In this document: positions 11,726 to 23,275 of the stretch, piece after piece
How positions within the stretch are numbered: the stretch's first letter is position 1
Layout of the letters: every line of letters starts with the position of its first letter
The notes under the pieces: model-generated
Told to the model about the DNA's origin: nothing
Seen by the model: only the letters and a program-made list of their open reading frames with translations
Databases searched by the model: none
Made by a program: the position numbers and the translations under genes
Source of the DNA: Trichaptum fuscoviolaceum
Lineage: Eukaryota; Basidiomycota; Agaricomycetes; Hymenochaetales; Trichaptaceae
Direction: 5' to 3'
Length of the DNA stretch: 64,000 nucleotides
Assembly: GCA_910574455.1 (NCBI GenBank)
Contig: CAJSYZ010000004.1
Location: 5,280,599-5,344,598, forward strand

Positions 11726-12941
11726 TACCTATTCTAACTGTAAGGCCATAATCATGGCTGACGTATTCTCAGAATACTAGAATTCAAATATCTATTTATG
11801 GTTATTAAACCTCTTCTTACTGGGTTCAGTTTTAACTGTCTTCTTCTGACTGTGCAAGCTGCACCCTTACGTTGGAATGAGCTAGTGGAGTCGGACGTTC
11901 AAGGGATAGGAAAATGTCGAGTTCGGCTCTATCGAAGCCTGCCGGATGGCTTTTGCGATCGCCCGGATAGGTCAATCTGTAGCCAATATCAATGAACGCT
12001 GAAGTCTTTGATAGACTGAGCTCCCTCCTCTTGGCCGTTTACGCTGATTACGAGCGTACTTCGGAATGTCGGAGGGTATATCAGATCCGTTAATACGTAC
12101 TATCTGTTGAGTTTATATCCTGTTAGCGAATACAAGATTCTATATGATAAACTACTAGTTTGACCAGATCACATCCTCTTGCAAGTCCTAAGTGCTCAGC
12201 TGCCGTTATCTAGAGCCTCGGCTTATGAAGACTATGGCAACGATCATAATTCGATTGTAAGGACTGCAGTTTCGATCGTTTGAATACGGAGCTCAATGTT
12301 TATCCCACTGGGGCTTCTAGACTCGACCCAGCGGCCGCCACAAGTGATGAACAAATGCTCTATAGCGACTGCTGAAAGTTTCTATGGGGCTTCGCACATT
12401 CTACAAAGGGGTACCGCACCCATAATCATTTGACATACGACCGTCAGCCTATTGCATGCGCGTTACGGTTACCTGCAGTCCGTATCGCCGCCGTCGTCCT
12501 CTGTCAAACGTCATTGTTAAAATCCGCTGAGCTCGGATTGTGACGAGACTGGAGCCGTATACTCCGCTTTTTCCCCTGCTCTTTGTTTCTTTTCATTGCA
12601 CCCTGCGACATGAAAAACTTTGGCTCACTAAAATATCGCAACTACGCTCAGCGATTGAAGACGCAAGGTCTTACCCGCTGTGCCGTCATTTTAGCATCTG
12701 GAAATGCTTGCGCGCCTTTACTCGGCGAATGATCGAAAGCTTTGAATTGCTTCCTTTGGATTGCTGCTATGGCGTGGCTATGCTACTAGTGATTTGGTTG
12801 CTTCAGCTTTATTTTCAAACGTCTATTCTTCCTCACCGACACCTATAAGTATTATTGTAAGTTAGGGGGTTTTGTCCCTTCACGGAACAACGCTCCCCCC
12901 ATCTATACGCCCACCAACTAAACTACTGCTATAAGAGCTAG
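11726..12941. other. Intergenic region
   Basis: No gene model can be supported. The plus-strand frame 12540-12848 has no splice signals or recognisable motif. Confidence 0.4.
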
Positions 12942-14911
12942 ATGAGTGAAGTAGTCCGAAACATTGTTATCGAGATTGTGGAGGAAGTTCTATTCGTCCG
13001 GGTGAGCGCCTCGATACTTTTGATCATCCAATTCTCAACGCACTTTTGAACCAGTACATAACAGGTATAGCTCGCCTCTGATGATGAGGCTTAGTATGAT
13101 TGATCCGAAGTTTTCCTTGATCTAGTCGTCGCAGCAAGCATTCTTGTGAGTCAGTCCAAACTACGCATTGCTGTGATGGTTCTGAACTGTATATGCCTCA
13201 GGTTTTTGATTACTTCTTGACCCTCGCAGATGAAGTGAGCTTTCTGACTCAAATTACTTGTGGTTGCTTGACTTTCGCGCTCCAACCCCTCCTCTCCCCC
13301 CAGTACCGGCTTATATGGTCTCGACTCAGAAGATCCGACATTTCCTTCTTGCATGTGGTGTTTGCGTTTAATCGGTACATACCATTCTTTACAGTCTTTC
13401 TTGACTTATACCGTAAGTCGCGGATCCGTTAAGCTTCCTATCATAGACATTTACCCGAACTGCATAGTGTTGATAGCAAACCAGCAGAACAAAGTAAGTA
13501 TCAAATTCATTAGCGTTTCTCCGTTCAATCTATTGACTCTATCAGTTCTGCAAACCAATGTTGATGGTGGAAGCATGTAAGTGCATCGGCTTGGTTACGT
13601 TGGTTTTCTGATTTAATGCTCGATGACATGCAGCTTTGCTCTGTTTGATTTTCGTATTCGGAGAGTGTAAGTGTATACATTGCTGCTATAATAAAGCGCT
13701 CATGGCCTTCCTAGATGTTCTAGCATGTCGCGTAGCTGCTATCTGGGGAAGAAAGCCTATGGTGAAATTAGTTTCAATGAGTTTGCTCCTGGTACGTGCT
13801 ATCACTTTGGAGAAGGTATATTGTTAATCTATATTTCGGTGACCCTATAAGCTTTCCGCCATTGCCGCAATTGGGGTCTCACTATACACCACCAGTTTCA
13901 ATACATCCGGTGCGTGTTGTAATTCGCTAAAATGCTTGACATCAAACTTAACTGAATGCTCACTCCCTCGTCACCACAAGCGACCATCCCTGAATTATTT
14001 AGAACAGGATGTGTCGTAGATATTAAGGACAAAAATATCTGGACTCCATTCGGAATCCTTCTGTTTTATGAAAGTGGTAAGAAGTGCTGATCCAGTTCGA
14101 GATTAGTGAAAATTGACTTCTCGAAGTCATGCTCTTGCTTATCCTTGTGGGAGCCGGACAGATTAGTGGCTTAAATGTTGGTGAGAAAGCTGTTCACTCT
14201 CACTCAATGCAATGATGCCAGTGGAGCGACGTACAGATAAGAGGTCGAGTACCAAATTTGTTTGTTGGGTCTCTCCGTCAAAGCTAATTAGATTTATGGT
14301 CCATGATGGTAAGCTTCGTTCTGTGTCAAAAACTTCAGCCAGTCTCACATACAATATTTTTTAGGTGTGATATACTATATTTGCGTATTCCGTACGTTCC
14401 GGTTCTTTCGATACTCATGGTGAAGCATTTATTTCAAGCCTTTGAACCCAGTGCTATCTGCGTTGAACGTGTATTCACTAATACAGCTTCCGGTGCGTCA
14501 TCATTACGGTTCAATGTAGTAACTCTCTAAGATTGTTTTGCTCAAGGGTCACAAAGGCGAAGCACTACTAGTGTGAGTACTAGATGTCTGTTATGACTCA
14601 CGCGTGTGAAGGTGTCAGTGCTGAATTCATGTTTTGTCCTGCGTCAGACTTCAAGCGGCGCTGCACAGTATCCTGTGCTCACGACTACAGCTTCGCCTTC
14701 GTACGGCATACGACACAATGAATCAACCGACCTCCCAAGAGCTCCCCCTGATGTTTCTAAGGTCGCTGCACTCGTCGTCATGACGTCTGGAAGCTCCGAG
14801 TATCCGACGTGCAGGTCATGTCTCTTACTCAATATATGGAAAGACGGTGCGACAGATGAATGTGTTCATACTTCGCTAGGACAGACCTCTACAGTCACCT
14901 CAGTCTCCTAA
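12942..14911 (+). CDS. DUF6533-domain multi-pass membrane protein, copy 2
   Basis: Paralogue of the gene at 5147-6874, with the same exon plan: 60 nt (12942-13001, MSEVVRNIVIEIVEEVLFVR), 10 nt (13055-13064), 20 nt (13126-13145), 33 nt (13202-13234, VFDYFLTLADE) and 13304-13412. The fifth exon starts YRLIWSRLRRSD and contains FNRYIPFF, the DUF6533 signature. A later exon near 13716-13790 reads CRVAAIWGRKP, equivalent to RAAAVWGRKI in copy 1. The 3' end is uncertain. An open frame to TAA 14909-14911 has a Ser/Thr-rich soluble tail that copy 1 lacks, so the two copies probably diverged at the C-terminus. Function unknown; plasma or internal membrane by inference. Confidence 0.72.
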
Positions 14912-15123
14912 ACTCTGCACTATCGGGTATTTAGCGAGCATGTAGCATAAACGCCCCAAATGTACGCCCCACTGACCATGTTATCGTCACGGAATCAAAA
15001 TTAGTGTATTATAATTATTCGTTAGAATCTCAAACACGGTACCCAGTTGACGCCAGTCTGGTGGTTGCCGTGTCAAAGATTACGAAGCTCGTATCACCGG
15101 GCTACATACGTGCTAGTACGCGT

Positions 15124-15710
15124 TCAAATTGAAGTGCTATCAAGGAAAAATGCGTCGAATGCGAGAAAGCTCTTCGATTCTGGAGAGTAGAATAAGATTC
15201 CGAAGTCTAGTTCCCAGTTGTGAGTGATTGGAGTGAACTTCTCGTTTCCATCAGGAGAACTACGGCGCCATCCATCATAACTGACCTTAACACCTTCATA
15301 CTCCATTTGAAGTGCCCCATCCGAGGTGATGTTGCTGGGAGAATAACTTAAGAACTACGTGCGGCCTGTTCCACGATGTGCAGTCCAGGTTCCACCAGGT
15401 TAATTTATCCTAAGTTGATCTCGGGGGATAAATCGTGATAGACTCCACGCTGTCCACGACAAATATGAAATTCTTTGTCATCTGTATAGCGGTGGCCTTC
15501 CCAGCCATAATGCACAAGGTGAGCACGTAGTAAAGGGGGTCGTCGGCCATAATGCACAAGGTGAACGCGTAGTAAAGGGTCGTCGTCATTCCTACAGTCA
15601 GTCAGCCAAATGGTAAAGTAACAACTGCATCATCTTACCTCTTCCAGGGCTTGCTGCTGATATCATTCTGAAAGTCTTCAAAGTGCTGCTCAATATAAGA
15701 AATACTTGTA
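15124..15710 (-). CDS. Minus-strand gene of unknown family, frame partly ambiguous
   Basis: A chain of exon-like segments reads downward. A segment starting HFEDFQNDISSKPWKR ends in a GTAAGA donor (about 15642). A CTGTAG acceptor then leads into an open segment containing the in-frame duplication LLRVHLVHYG / LLRAHLVHYG and then EGHRYTDDKEFHICRG (15422-15597). The terminal exon (about 15124-15333, after a CTCCCAG acceptor) contains NITSDGALQMEYEGVKVSYD and HNWELDFGILF, ending DSTSI with a stop at 15124-15126. A second frame is also open through the duplicated part, so the reading frame there is not certain. No domain recognised. Confidence 0.38.
15504..15585. repeat. Direct tandem duplication, about 41 bp x 2
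   Basis: Copy 1 is 15504-15545 and copy 2 is 15546-15585; both begin GCCATAATGCACAAGGTGA. The copies differ by a two-base G deletion and a few substitutions. The repeat falls inside the probable coding region of the minus-strand gene and would add about 14 residues. Confidence 0.9.
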
Positions 15711-16388
15711 GGTGTGCCCCGAGTCGTAAGAAACTTCGTTAGGCTCGTTGGTTTCGCCATTCATGGCGCAATGTCATGCCAATTCATGGCCTCAGTAAGC
15801 AGCCTGTGGAAGTATAGTACCATGAACTCGTACCTGAGTCAAGGGTTGGGATGAAGAGAGTCCAGACACAGTTCGTTGTCATTTCTCCGGTCTCCAATTT
15901 TGTCGCCAACATAACGCTTAACTTTGAGGAGACATGAGTCACATGATGAGATGGTGGACGGTGAACAGAAGAAAAGATTGAGACTTACCTACGTCCTTGA
16001 TTCTTCGGCCACCTGCTGCGCAGCTCACAAATGCCACCGTGACTGTCTTCCCGAACCTTGCGAACACGTTCAATCTTCAACTTTCAACGAGACAACAGAC
16101 TCGTTCTTGCGCTCCCGCTCGCTGTTGTCTGTTGTTGACGATATAGAAAGAAAGGCATCCTCGAAGGATGCTGTAGTGGAAAATTTGGTTGGCAGGTTCT
16201 TGTGGGAGAAGCCGCACTGCAGCTCGCTGCAAAGTCCCTTGCTCGAGAACGGCATAGCCGCATAGGTTACAGAGGGAGCGATAAGTCAAGCCCACAACTG
16301 AGGAAGGCGCAGCCTCTGACGAGGATCAACCGAGGTCTCCATAGTAGTGCCACCCATGTGAATGGATATGAAACAAAATACTCACCTT
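15711..16388. other. Intergenic region
   Basis: Upstream of the minus-strand gene. Frames at 15924-16265 (plus) and 16077-16295 (minus) have no supporting signals. I see nothing further. Confidence 0.35.
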
Positions 16389-16404
16389 TACCCACTTCAG
16401 ACCC

Positions 16405-16545
16405 GGAAGGCAAATGTGAGCAAATGCTCAAGGCGAATGCCAGGCAGTGAATACTGAGTGCGAATAAATAGTGCAAACCAAATAGCGAATGCAAACAACG
16501 GAGCGAATGCTCAAGGCGAATGCTACAGCGAATGCACAAGAATTC
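16405..16545. repeat. Degenerate GCGAATGC repeats
   Basis: About ten imperfect copies of (A/G)(A/C)GAATGC. Two long near-copies, AAATGCTCAAGGCGAATGCC (16421) and GAATGCTCAAGGCGAATGCT (16505), are about 85 bp apart. A decayed minisatellite is the simplest reading. Confidence 0.7.
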
Positions 16546-16593
16546 GGGTGGTACGAATAAGGCCTCATCCAACGCTTATAGGCGCAAAATATT

Positions 16594-16731
16594 CACGGTT
16601 CTCATCGTGTGTCGCCACTGTCTTGAGGTTCGAAGCCGCCCTTGTCGTGGTCGATGATGAAGAGACACGACGCGCCTTGACGCGCGACGTTCGCGTGCTC
16701 CCGCAAGTTGTCACGACTCGTCGTGGTACTT
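16594..16731 (+). repeat. Dispersed repeat, copy A (inverted copy at 45985-46100)
   Basis: The reverse complement closely matches 45985-46100 over roughly 110 bp. Both copies contain the same block corresponding to the peptide VVVDDEETRR followed by LTR. On the plus strand here the frame reads VVVDDEETRRALTRDVRV. It may be a fragment of an interspersed element or of a duplicated gene. No terminal repeats were found. Confidence 0.7.
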
Positions 16732-17336
16732 CTTCAAAGTCCTGCCACCTTTATCAAGGAAGTTTTTACCTTCAAGGTAATCAAATGCTGCAGCCAAGAT
16801 GGGTTGTTGGCCAGAAAGACAGTCACTCGCCGGGCTGACTTCGGGTTAGTCTATGCCGGAAAACCTCGAGAAAGAATTCATGGTGTTTGTTTTAAGGTAT
16901 GCACGATCAGCCTCAGGTAGATATGAAATCATATGATGACGACGACTGGAAAGTGGTAGGCTGTAGTCAGCAAAATTGAACGAGTTGCGGTGAATCGGTG
17001 ACCGTAGTGGATGACTCAATGCATAACGCTCGCTTGAAATTCTTAGCCGTGAGTACCTTATCTTTCATTGAGAACTACATTTCGCGCCATATCAAAGTTT
17101 TTTTCATCTGACGGATATTCCGCAGTGGACCTAGTTTTGTCTAGAGCCGGCGAGATCCATCTTATTACCGAGCATCTCGCTTCGTCTTATACACATATAC
17201 GTCTTCAAAGTCTCAACTGCTTCATTGACCAGCTTATGGAATGAGATGGAATGATGGATGCTGCGGGTAGACCTGACTTGAGCTCATAGCGAAGAAATTT
17301 CAAAGAACCAAACTAGTACGTTCGAACTCCGTAGGA
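16732..17336. other. Intergenic region
   Basis: No gene, repeat or motif I can support. Confidence 0.35.
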
Positions 17337-17346
17337 TTATAAAAGA
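17337..17346 (+). promoter_or_regulatory. TATA-like element
   Basis: ATTATAAAAG, about 118 bp upstream of the ATG at 17464, followed by a pyrimidine-rich stretch and a TCTTCAG sequence that could be the acceptor of a 5' UTR intron. Confidence 0.5.
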
Positions 17347-17463
17347 GGACAAGGTGAACGTCACACTTCAACATCAGAGAGTCTCGATCACAGAGTGTTC
17401 GTACCCTTGTGTTCTCCTTACTCCGCAATCAAGTGCTAACCGGTCTCTTCAGATAAATATCCG

Positions 17464-17787
17464 ATGTTTGTTAGCGTCGAAATCGATCCAACCACCGGGA
17501 AAGTAGTGGTCACTGTTGACGGTCAGAAGACCGAGGTCAGCGTTCCCTTCCCTCCATCAGATGTTCCCAAGCCCTCGATAGAGCCTTCCGTGACGCCAGT
17601 CGAGCCCTCAGGCTCACCAGTTTCAGAGCCGGAGCCGGAGCCGACGCCAATCTTTACAGTTCCAGAGCCGGAGCCAACGCCAATCGTGTCAGTTCCAGTT
17701 TCAGAGCCGGAGCCGGAGCCGACGCCAATCTATACAGTTCCAGAGCCGGAGGCAACGCCAATCGTGTCAATTCCAGTTCATTTTTGA
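17464..17787 (+). CDS. Short Pro/Glu-repeat protein
   Basis: A 107-residue frame with a TATA-like element upstream. The first 40 residues alternate hydrophobic and charged residues (VEIDPTTGKVVVTVDGQKT) and resemble a small beta domain. The remainder consists of imperfect repeats of the form PEPEPTPI(F/V/Y)xVP: SEPEPEPTPIFTVPEPEPTP, then again with IYTV. It lacks a signal peptide and transmembrane segment. I know no family. Expression is plausible from the promoter-like context, but coding status rests on composition only. Confidence 0.45.
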   Translation: MFVSVEIDPTTGKVVVTVDGQKTEVSVPFPPSDVPKPSIEPSVTPVEPSGSPVSEPEPEPTPIFTVPEPEPTPIVSVPVSEPEPEPTPIYTVPEPEATPIVSIPVHF

Positions 17788-18149
17788 GATATATACAATC
17801 TGTCCAGCCTCTTGATATGTTTTTCACTACAAATATCTGTTCTGAAATTATGCGCCTTCTCTACATACAAAGTACCGTGGCGTTTCTGCTCAGCCTTTCA
17901 GTCACAGAATCTGATCTCAAGGCCGGCCTAGTGTAACAATTTCAAGGTTAAATTACATTGTTCGCTTCGCAGCTTACTATTTTTTCATTCCGAGTCATCG
18001 GGTTTGTGAAGCACCGGAGCAGGTGCCTTTCATGTAATCGAGATTAGTTGTCTGGAACAATTTCGTTGGAACAGCCATCAATGTAGCTGAAGGAAATGTC
18101 AAGCTCTTAGCTTATGAGATTTGTAAACATCATATCGAATTCACTTGAA

Positions 18150-18860
18150 TCCGGCGGCACATGTATATACCGAAGCTCCGATAGCACCGGTATAGGAATG
18201 AGAAAGGAAAAATGAGAATTCGAAGCGGAGATAAAGGCTATCAAACGCAATCAGCCTTTCAAGCCCCGAGACCCTGAGGAGTTCCTTGGACTCGGACCCG
18301 GCGTGTTCCTTAAATTACCAGCCTCGAGGCAATGGGTCGAGCCAAGATGAAGGAAGACTTGATTGTAATTCCAGTTGAAATCATCATGAACCTGAGACTC
18401 GGCACCGGTTGTGTTCATACGTCTTTACGGAAACATGTACATGTACAGCCTCGCCTCGGAGGTGCGGTGTGCTTCGTGACGTCGTAATGTGGGGATGCAT
18501 GCTCGGGCTCGGCTGCCGTAGGGACTCCATTAATGATAGAGCGTCATACATTACAATATACAGGCTATACTGTATGTGAGATCGGGTGAATGCATGTTTG
18601 GAATTCTAGCTCGCGGTGTATGTCATTGCCTCGTTGGTTTCATACTAGTCATGTAGAGCAGCCTAGTAATGAGCCTGAAGTGATAACTCGGACAAGCTGA
18701 TTTGATTGCATATCGTTTTATCAGGCTGGCAGTGTGGAAGGCGAAGGGAGATAACAGGCATCCGAACGCCTGGCGGTACTGGTAGGCGATGCGAAGTCTT
18801 GGATTACTGCATGGACGTCGGCGATAACAACTCCGCGAGTTCATTAAATTGCTGAGGGCG
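18150..18860 (+). repeat. Duplicated segment, copy A (about 700 bp; copy B at 36062-36800)
   Basis: Long matching blocks are shared with 36062-36800 in the same orientation. They include GATAAAGGCTATCAAACGCA, CAGCCTTTCAAGCCCCGAGA, the GGATGCATG/GGCTGCCGTAGGG area and ATTCTAGCTCGCGGTGTATG. Identity is clearly below 100% with many indels, so the duplication is not recent. No LTR, TIR or transposase frame was recognised in either copy. Confidence 0.82.
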
Positions 18861-20263
18861 GTAATGACGAGAATGTATTGGCAATTGTCACGAAGCTCGC
18901 CACAACACTGTGTGGTATCCGCGCGTTGGATATCGGAGGATCTAGAGCAGTAATTAAGAGTGAATAGCGGATACTGTGATGAATTGCTTTCGTCGCGCAT
19001 CCGGGAAGATCAGCTATAGTGAAGACGGCCGAGCATAGATCTCGTTCTTTGTAATCTCTGGTCACAGTGCTCGTAAACGCTAGAGGACGGTGATCGCAAA
19101 GCAGGGAGTTGTGTTCCGGTAAGAAGTTACCCATTGAAAGCCGATCTAAACGAAGTACAAGGTAAAGGTAGCATAGCATAGCTGCACAGTCTCAGAGCCT
19201 GTGCGGCGCCGTGCCCGTACCGTATCCTACACCAGAAAATGGAGAGCTTTGCATAGCCAGTGGACGTTGACAAGGATGTCCCCGGGTAGCCACAGTCTCA
19301 CAAGTCCCAGTAGCGAGAACAACAAAAAAAGAACGCCACTCACAAGTCTCACTAGCATCCCGGGGAAATCAGGTATCACGGCCATTTTTCCAAAAAGAAG
19401 ACAACAGATATGCCTTAGAGCAGCCATTCTGCGGAGAGACTCTGCTGGGTATCGGGAGAGTCGGTGTGCCGGTTGGCTCAAGCGAGCGGGTTTGCGAGTA
19501 CTATGCGAAGAGTTAGCCTTGGAATGAGTACTAGAATGGTTCTCGGACGATCCCTGATGGGGCTTGTGGCGCCATAGCGGCCTCTAACGGAAACATAACT
19601 CACATCATCTGCGGCCATGGAGTAGTAACGTGTCCCAAATTGGCTAATATTCATTTCATCCTCCATTATCCCCTGTAAGTTAACTCGCCAGTGATACTAG
19701 CTTGGTGGAGAATCGGATCGAAATCGTGCACTCGGTCATGTTTGCAGAACTCCGTCTGCAAGAAATCTTCTATCAATTATCTATGACCTCCGAATTGACT
19801 AGGTAAACTTACTCATCTTCTATAATATTACGAAGCGGTGGAAGTACAAAAGATCGTGTTATTGGTTAGATTCATTGCGGGAAAGAATTGTGGGAGACGC
19901 GGGAGAAGCGGAAGGAGATAACAATTGTAATTTTTGCCAGAACGACTTCGCGCAGGTCGATCGTTTTCCTTCGTCCATTAGCCGAGACGTCGTATTGAGG
20001 GGCCACATGTTCTCACATAGACCATTCTGAAACCCAAAGATGCTTATTGCGCCAGATTTAACCCGAACTTACTGTAGGCCTTTTCGACGTGGCTGTATAA
20101 TAAAGTCTTCGATCCTAGCCCACTTCCTCGGAACTTCGGTGTTACAACGAGAAGAGTACGTTAAATCGGAATTGTGATGAACCCCATACGGAGGAGAATT
20201 TGTTGAGTTCAAAAGGGATAGAGACAGTTTCCCGGCGCTGCCGAGGATGCAGTTAGTCCTCAT
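18845..20263 (-). other. Possible decayed or unresolved minus-strand gene
   Basis: Several minus-strand open stretches have plausible junctions. One starts MRTNCILGSAGKLSLSLLNS at 20263 and runs to a GTAAGT donor near 20073. Another is a Ser/Pro-rich stretch at about 19840-20020 (FWQKLQLLSPSASPASP). A third starts MEDEMNISQFGTRYYSMAAD at 19666 with a GTGAGT donor. No family signature was recognised and phases could not be reconciled throughout, so this may be a relic. Confidence 0.25.
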
Positions 20264-22080
20264 TGACGATCGGGTGTTGAAAATGGCTTGAAACGGCGGC
20301 GACCTGGTAGCGATGATCTCCCCTCGAGTCCCTGACCGTGTCCCAAAGAAGCTCGTATCAGGAAGATTTGAGCGGATCCAAGGTTCGATATCTAATTCGA
20401 GCTATCGACTGGCGGAAGTGAACAGAGCAATCCAGATACGGAGATCAGCGTATGCGGAAACAAAGTGATAGAGAAGCTCAGATTCTCGTTATGCTCCGAA
20501 ACGTACGCCAAGACCCCGCGAGCTTAGGAGTTTTCGACTCAGTAGGAGAGAAGGGGCCCGTGAAGAAATGCCCGCCTTTCTCTATTTACTCCGGTAACGG
20601 TTAAGCCCGGGGACGCCTTGCTAATCGCTCACTTTCGATAGGAGGTTGTTCGTGAAGTTCGTTAGATTCTGTCCCGTGATCGTCTACCTTATGCAAGTTT
20701 TAGCAGTTACTTCAGAACGAGGATAGCTCTGGATGCACTTACATCTGTATGTTATTTCCTAAACGCCCCATTTCGGACTCGGGTCTCCTGGATTTTTAGA
20801 CATAGCATAGGTAATTCGGTGTAGAGATTCATCTTGGAGAGTCAGCCTATCTTGTCTAAATGAATGTCCAGGGTTGAACTGAAGATTCACAAGAATTAGG
20901 ACCAGACGATTGCCAATGGCGCTGAATTAGATCCGTCGGAATGCAAAGGTCAATCAATGAATAACATGGCATAATGGACCTAAGGAACTGAAGCGCTTGC
21001 AGAGGTTTCGTAAACTTGGAACTGGGAGATACAGTCTGTGTATGTTCGTAAAAAAGTAATCAGAGTAAAAGATGTGATGACTCAACAGCCTGAGCTCATT
21101 CCAGCGTCAGTGAGTTCGAGTCCGAGTGCCACGTGCCAGCCTGAGGACTCGGAGCCTGAGGGCGCGCCCAACACGTCCCCGCGCGACTTCCTTGAACAAC
21201 CACTCACCGGATCCACTGTAAACTGCCCACCTCAATTACCTATGCGACGCGTGATCTACAACAAAACTTAGCTCGTCTTGCTAGGAAGAATCTGTTCGCA
21301 TGCTGTTCGAAGCTTTTCCAAACGAATAAGCTTCCCCAGGGTGACCTGTCTCTGTCATACGGTGACGAGACTGTCGAGACGTTATTCGCTCTGCGTCTAC
21401 ATCAGATATGCCATAGGCGATCGAACACTGGTAAATGTGGTAGAGGCGGAGGACGAGGTTTTGTGAGTGCGAGAGGAGCATTGAAAGAAAAGGTGAAGGC
21501 ATGCATTGAACTATACAAGTGCGTCTCGCTATCTTTTCCTTTTTCTCAATTTTAAACTCAATTCTTCATCTTTAGTCCTCCGCCGACTAAATTAATGGAA
21601 GCCCAACACGATCTTCGACCAACTAAGCTCAAAATGCAAGTGATAGGAGATGTTGCCCAGTTCCCAAGCGCAACCGTCGGAATGGAGTTCCGCAAAACTG
21701 AACTTCTATTCCTCATCCAGCTCGCTTTATTTATTCTAACCTATCAAGTCTTTTGGAGATTGATAGTTGACACGGTCCTGTATCACATGTGCGTACCGAT
21801 TACATCTTTGCACTCATGTATTTCTGGCTTTGGCCTCATGTTCTTCTTCAGCCCAAGTCTGGAATCTTTGGGATCCAAAAGACCGCCATTGGAGAGGCTG
21901 AGGTGCGGCACTGTCAGTCAATGGATAGTCTCTTTCAAGCACGACATCAAGCAATGGTGATAACGACAGCGAAAGTCTATCGGCGCTATGCGCATCCTTT
22001 AATACCACACGTCTTCGATGGTGGGCCGTGCGGAGGTCATCGAACTGCCAAACTATCCCACATACCCAGCCATAGCTACG
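20264..22080. other. Gene-poor region
   Basis: I can support no complete gene. A plus-strand frame ending at 21271 (from 21038) has a Ser/Pro/Glu-rich composition typical of a disordered C-terminal tail. A frame at 21278-21466 contains a GRGGRGF motif. Both could be relic exons. Confidence 0.3.
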
Positions 22081-23165
22081 ATGGACAAGGACGTACCAAA
22101 ACGCGACTCTTCAAGTACCGAGAAAGCTTCCGTTTCGGTTTCGGAGAAGGTGCTACCTAAGCAAGAGTTCTTCGACTTCGGCGGAGACTCAAGCCTTCCG
22201 CCTCCTCCCCAGTTGACGGCGGAGGAGGAAAAAAGGCTATGGAGGAAAATAGACTATAGGCTAATGCCTATACTCACTTTAATGTATCTTTGCTCGTTCC
22301 TGGATCGAGGTGAACTCTCTCATTTCATATTTACATTGGCATGTCGCTGATCTTTATCCATATTCGATGCGCCATTTTGATACGATTGCGCCCCAAACCC
22401 TTGTACTGCGTCTTAAGGCAACATTGGTAGGCTACGTTGTTGAAGTATGTGGTTACCAGGTGCTAACTATAGTAAACCCCAGGTAATGCAAAGCTCGCAG
22501 GATTGGTTTCTCAGCTTCAATTGGTTGGAAATCAATACAATACTGCGTTGGTGGGCAAATAATCCTCATATATCGATATATGAAAGTCTAACTCAGTCAT
22601 AGACCATGTACTTCATCGTGAGCACTAGAAGTTCCGGTGCCTGAGCGATGTTGAACAAATTTCTCTTTCCCAGCCATACTGTTTGGCCGAATGTCCTGCA
22701 AAGTAAGCGGGCTTCACGCAGCGTCCAGTGTATTTAACTAACTTCCATTAGTCTTGTCCTCAAGAAGTTTCGGCCCTCAAAGTAAGTGCTCACCGATTTG
22801 TTGGCTCATTTCTTACCAGAATGATGGGAAATACTTCAGGTGGCTTCCCGGAATAACTGCAAGTCCACAACGTCCTTGACTTATTTAATGAGTTCTGTTG
22901 ATATGGCAGCTTTCTCCCGAAGATTGTATGGGGAACTGTCATGTGCGTACTTCATATTCGTACTTCTCCTCTTATCTAAACCTTTGCGCCCTCTACATGA
23001 ACAGGACTCTCATGGGACTCGTCAAGACGTAAGTCAATCAAAAGCCTTCCGAGCGCTGACTAAATTATCTCACTGACTCTTTTATCAGCTATCCGCAGCT
23101 TGTTGGCGTGCGGATTTGCCTGGGTGTCGCAGAGGCTGGACTCTTCCCTGGCGTTGTATACTAGT
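22081..23165 (+). pseudogene. Truncated MFS transporter (allantoate/anion:cation symporter-like)
   Basis: The ATG at 22081 opens a cytosolic N-terminus and then LTAEEEKRLWRKIDYRLMP, CSFLDRG, the start of TM1 of fungal anion:cation symporter MFS proteins. Small exons follow: 22483-22550 (NAKLAGLVSQLQLVGNQYNT), then TMYFI, PYCLAECPAN, LVLKKFRPS, WLPGIT (apparently with a GC-AG intron), IVWGTVM, TLMGLVKT and finally YPQLVGVRICLGVAEAGLFP-GVVYY ending about 23160. All these follow the family order through TM4. After this point the sequence no longer encodes MFS. It instead meets a carrier fragment on the other strand. About 150 of an expected 450-500 residues remain, so it is non-functional. Confidence 0.8.
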
Positions 23166-23275
23166 ATGAGTTTCAGCTCTTCACCCATTATCGTCTCCTT
23201 AAACTGCGTCCGTCAACTAGGTACATCCTACATGCAGAACTCAGCATTTTGCTCTTACTTCTGATAGAGTGAGAA

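Noticed and set aside
15465..15518. Plus-strand signal-peptide-like start MKFFVICIAVAFPAIMHK with a GTGAGC donor
   Set aside because: No downstream exon on the plus strand; the minus strand offers a longer coherent exon chain through the same bases.
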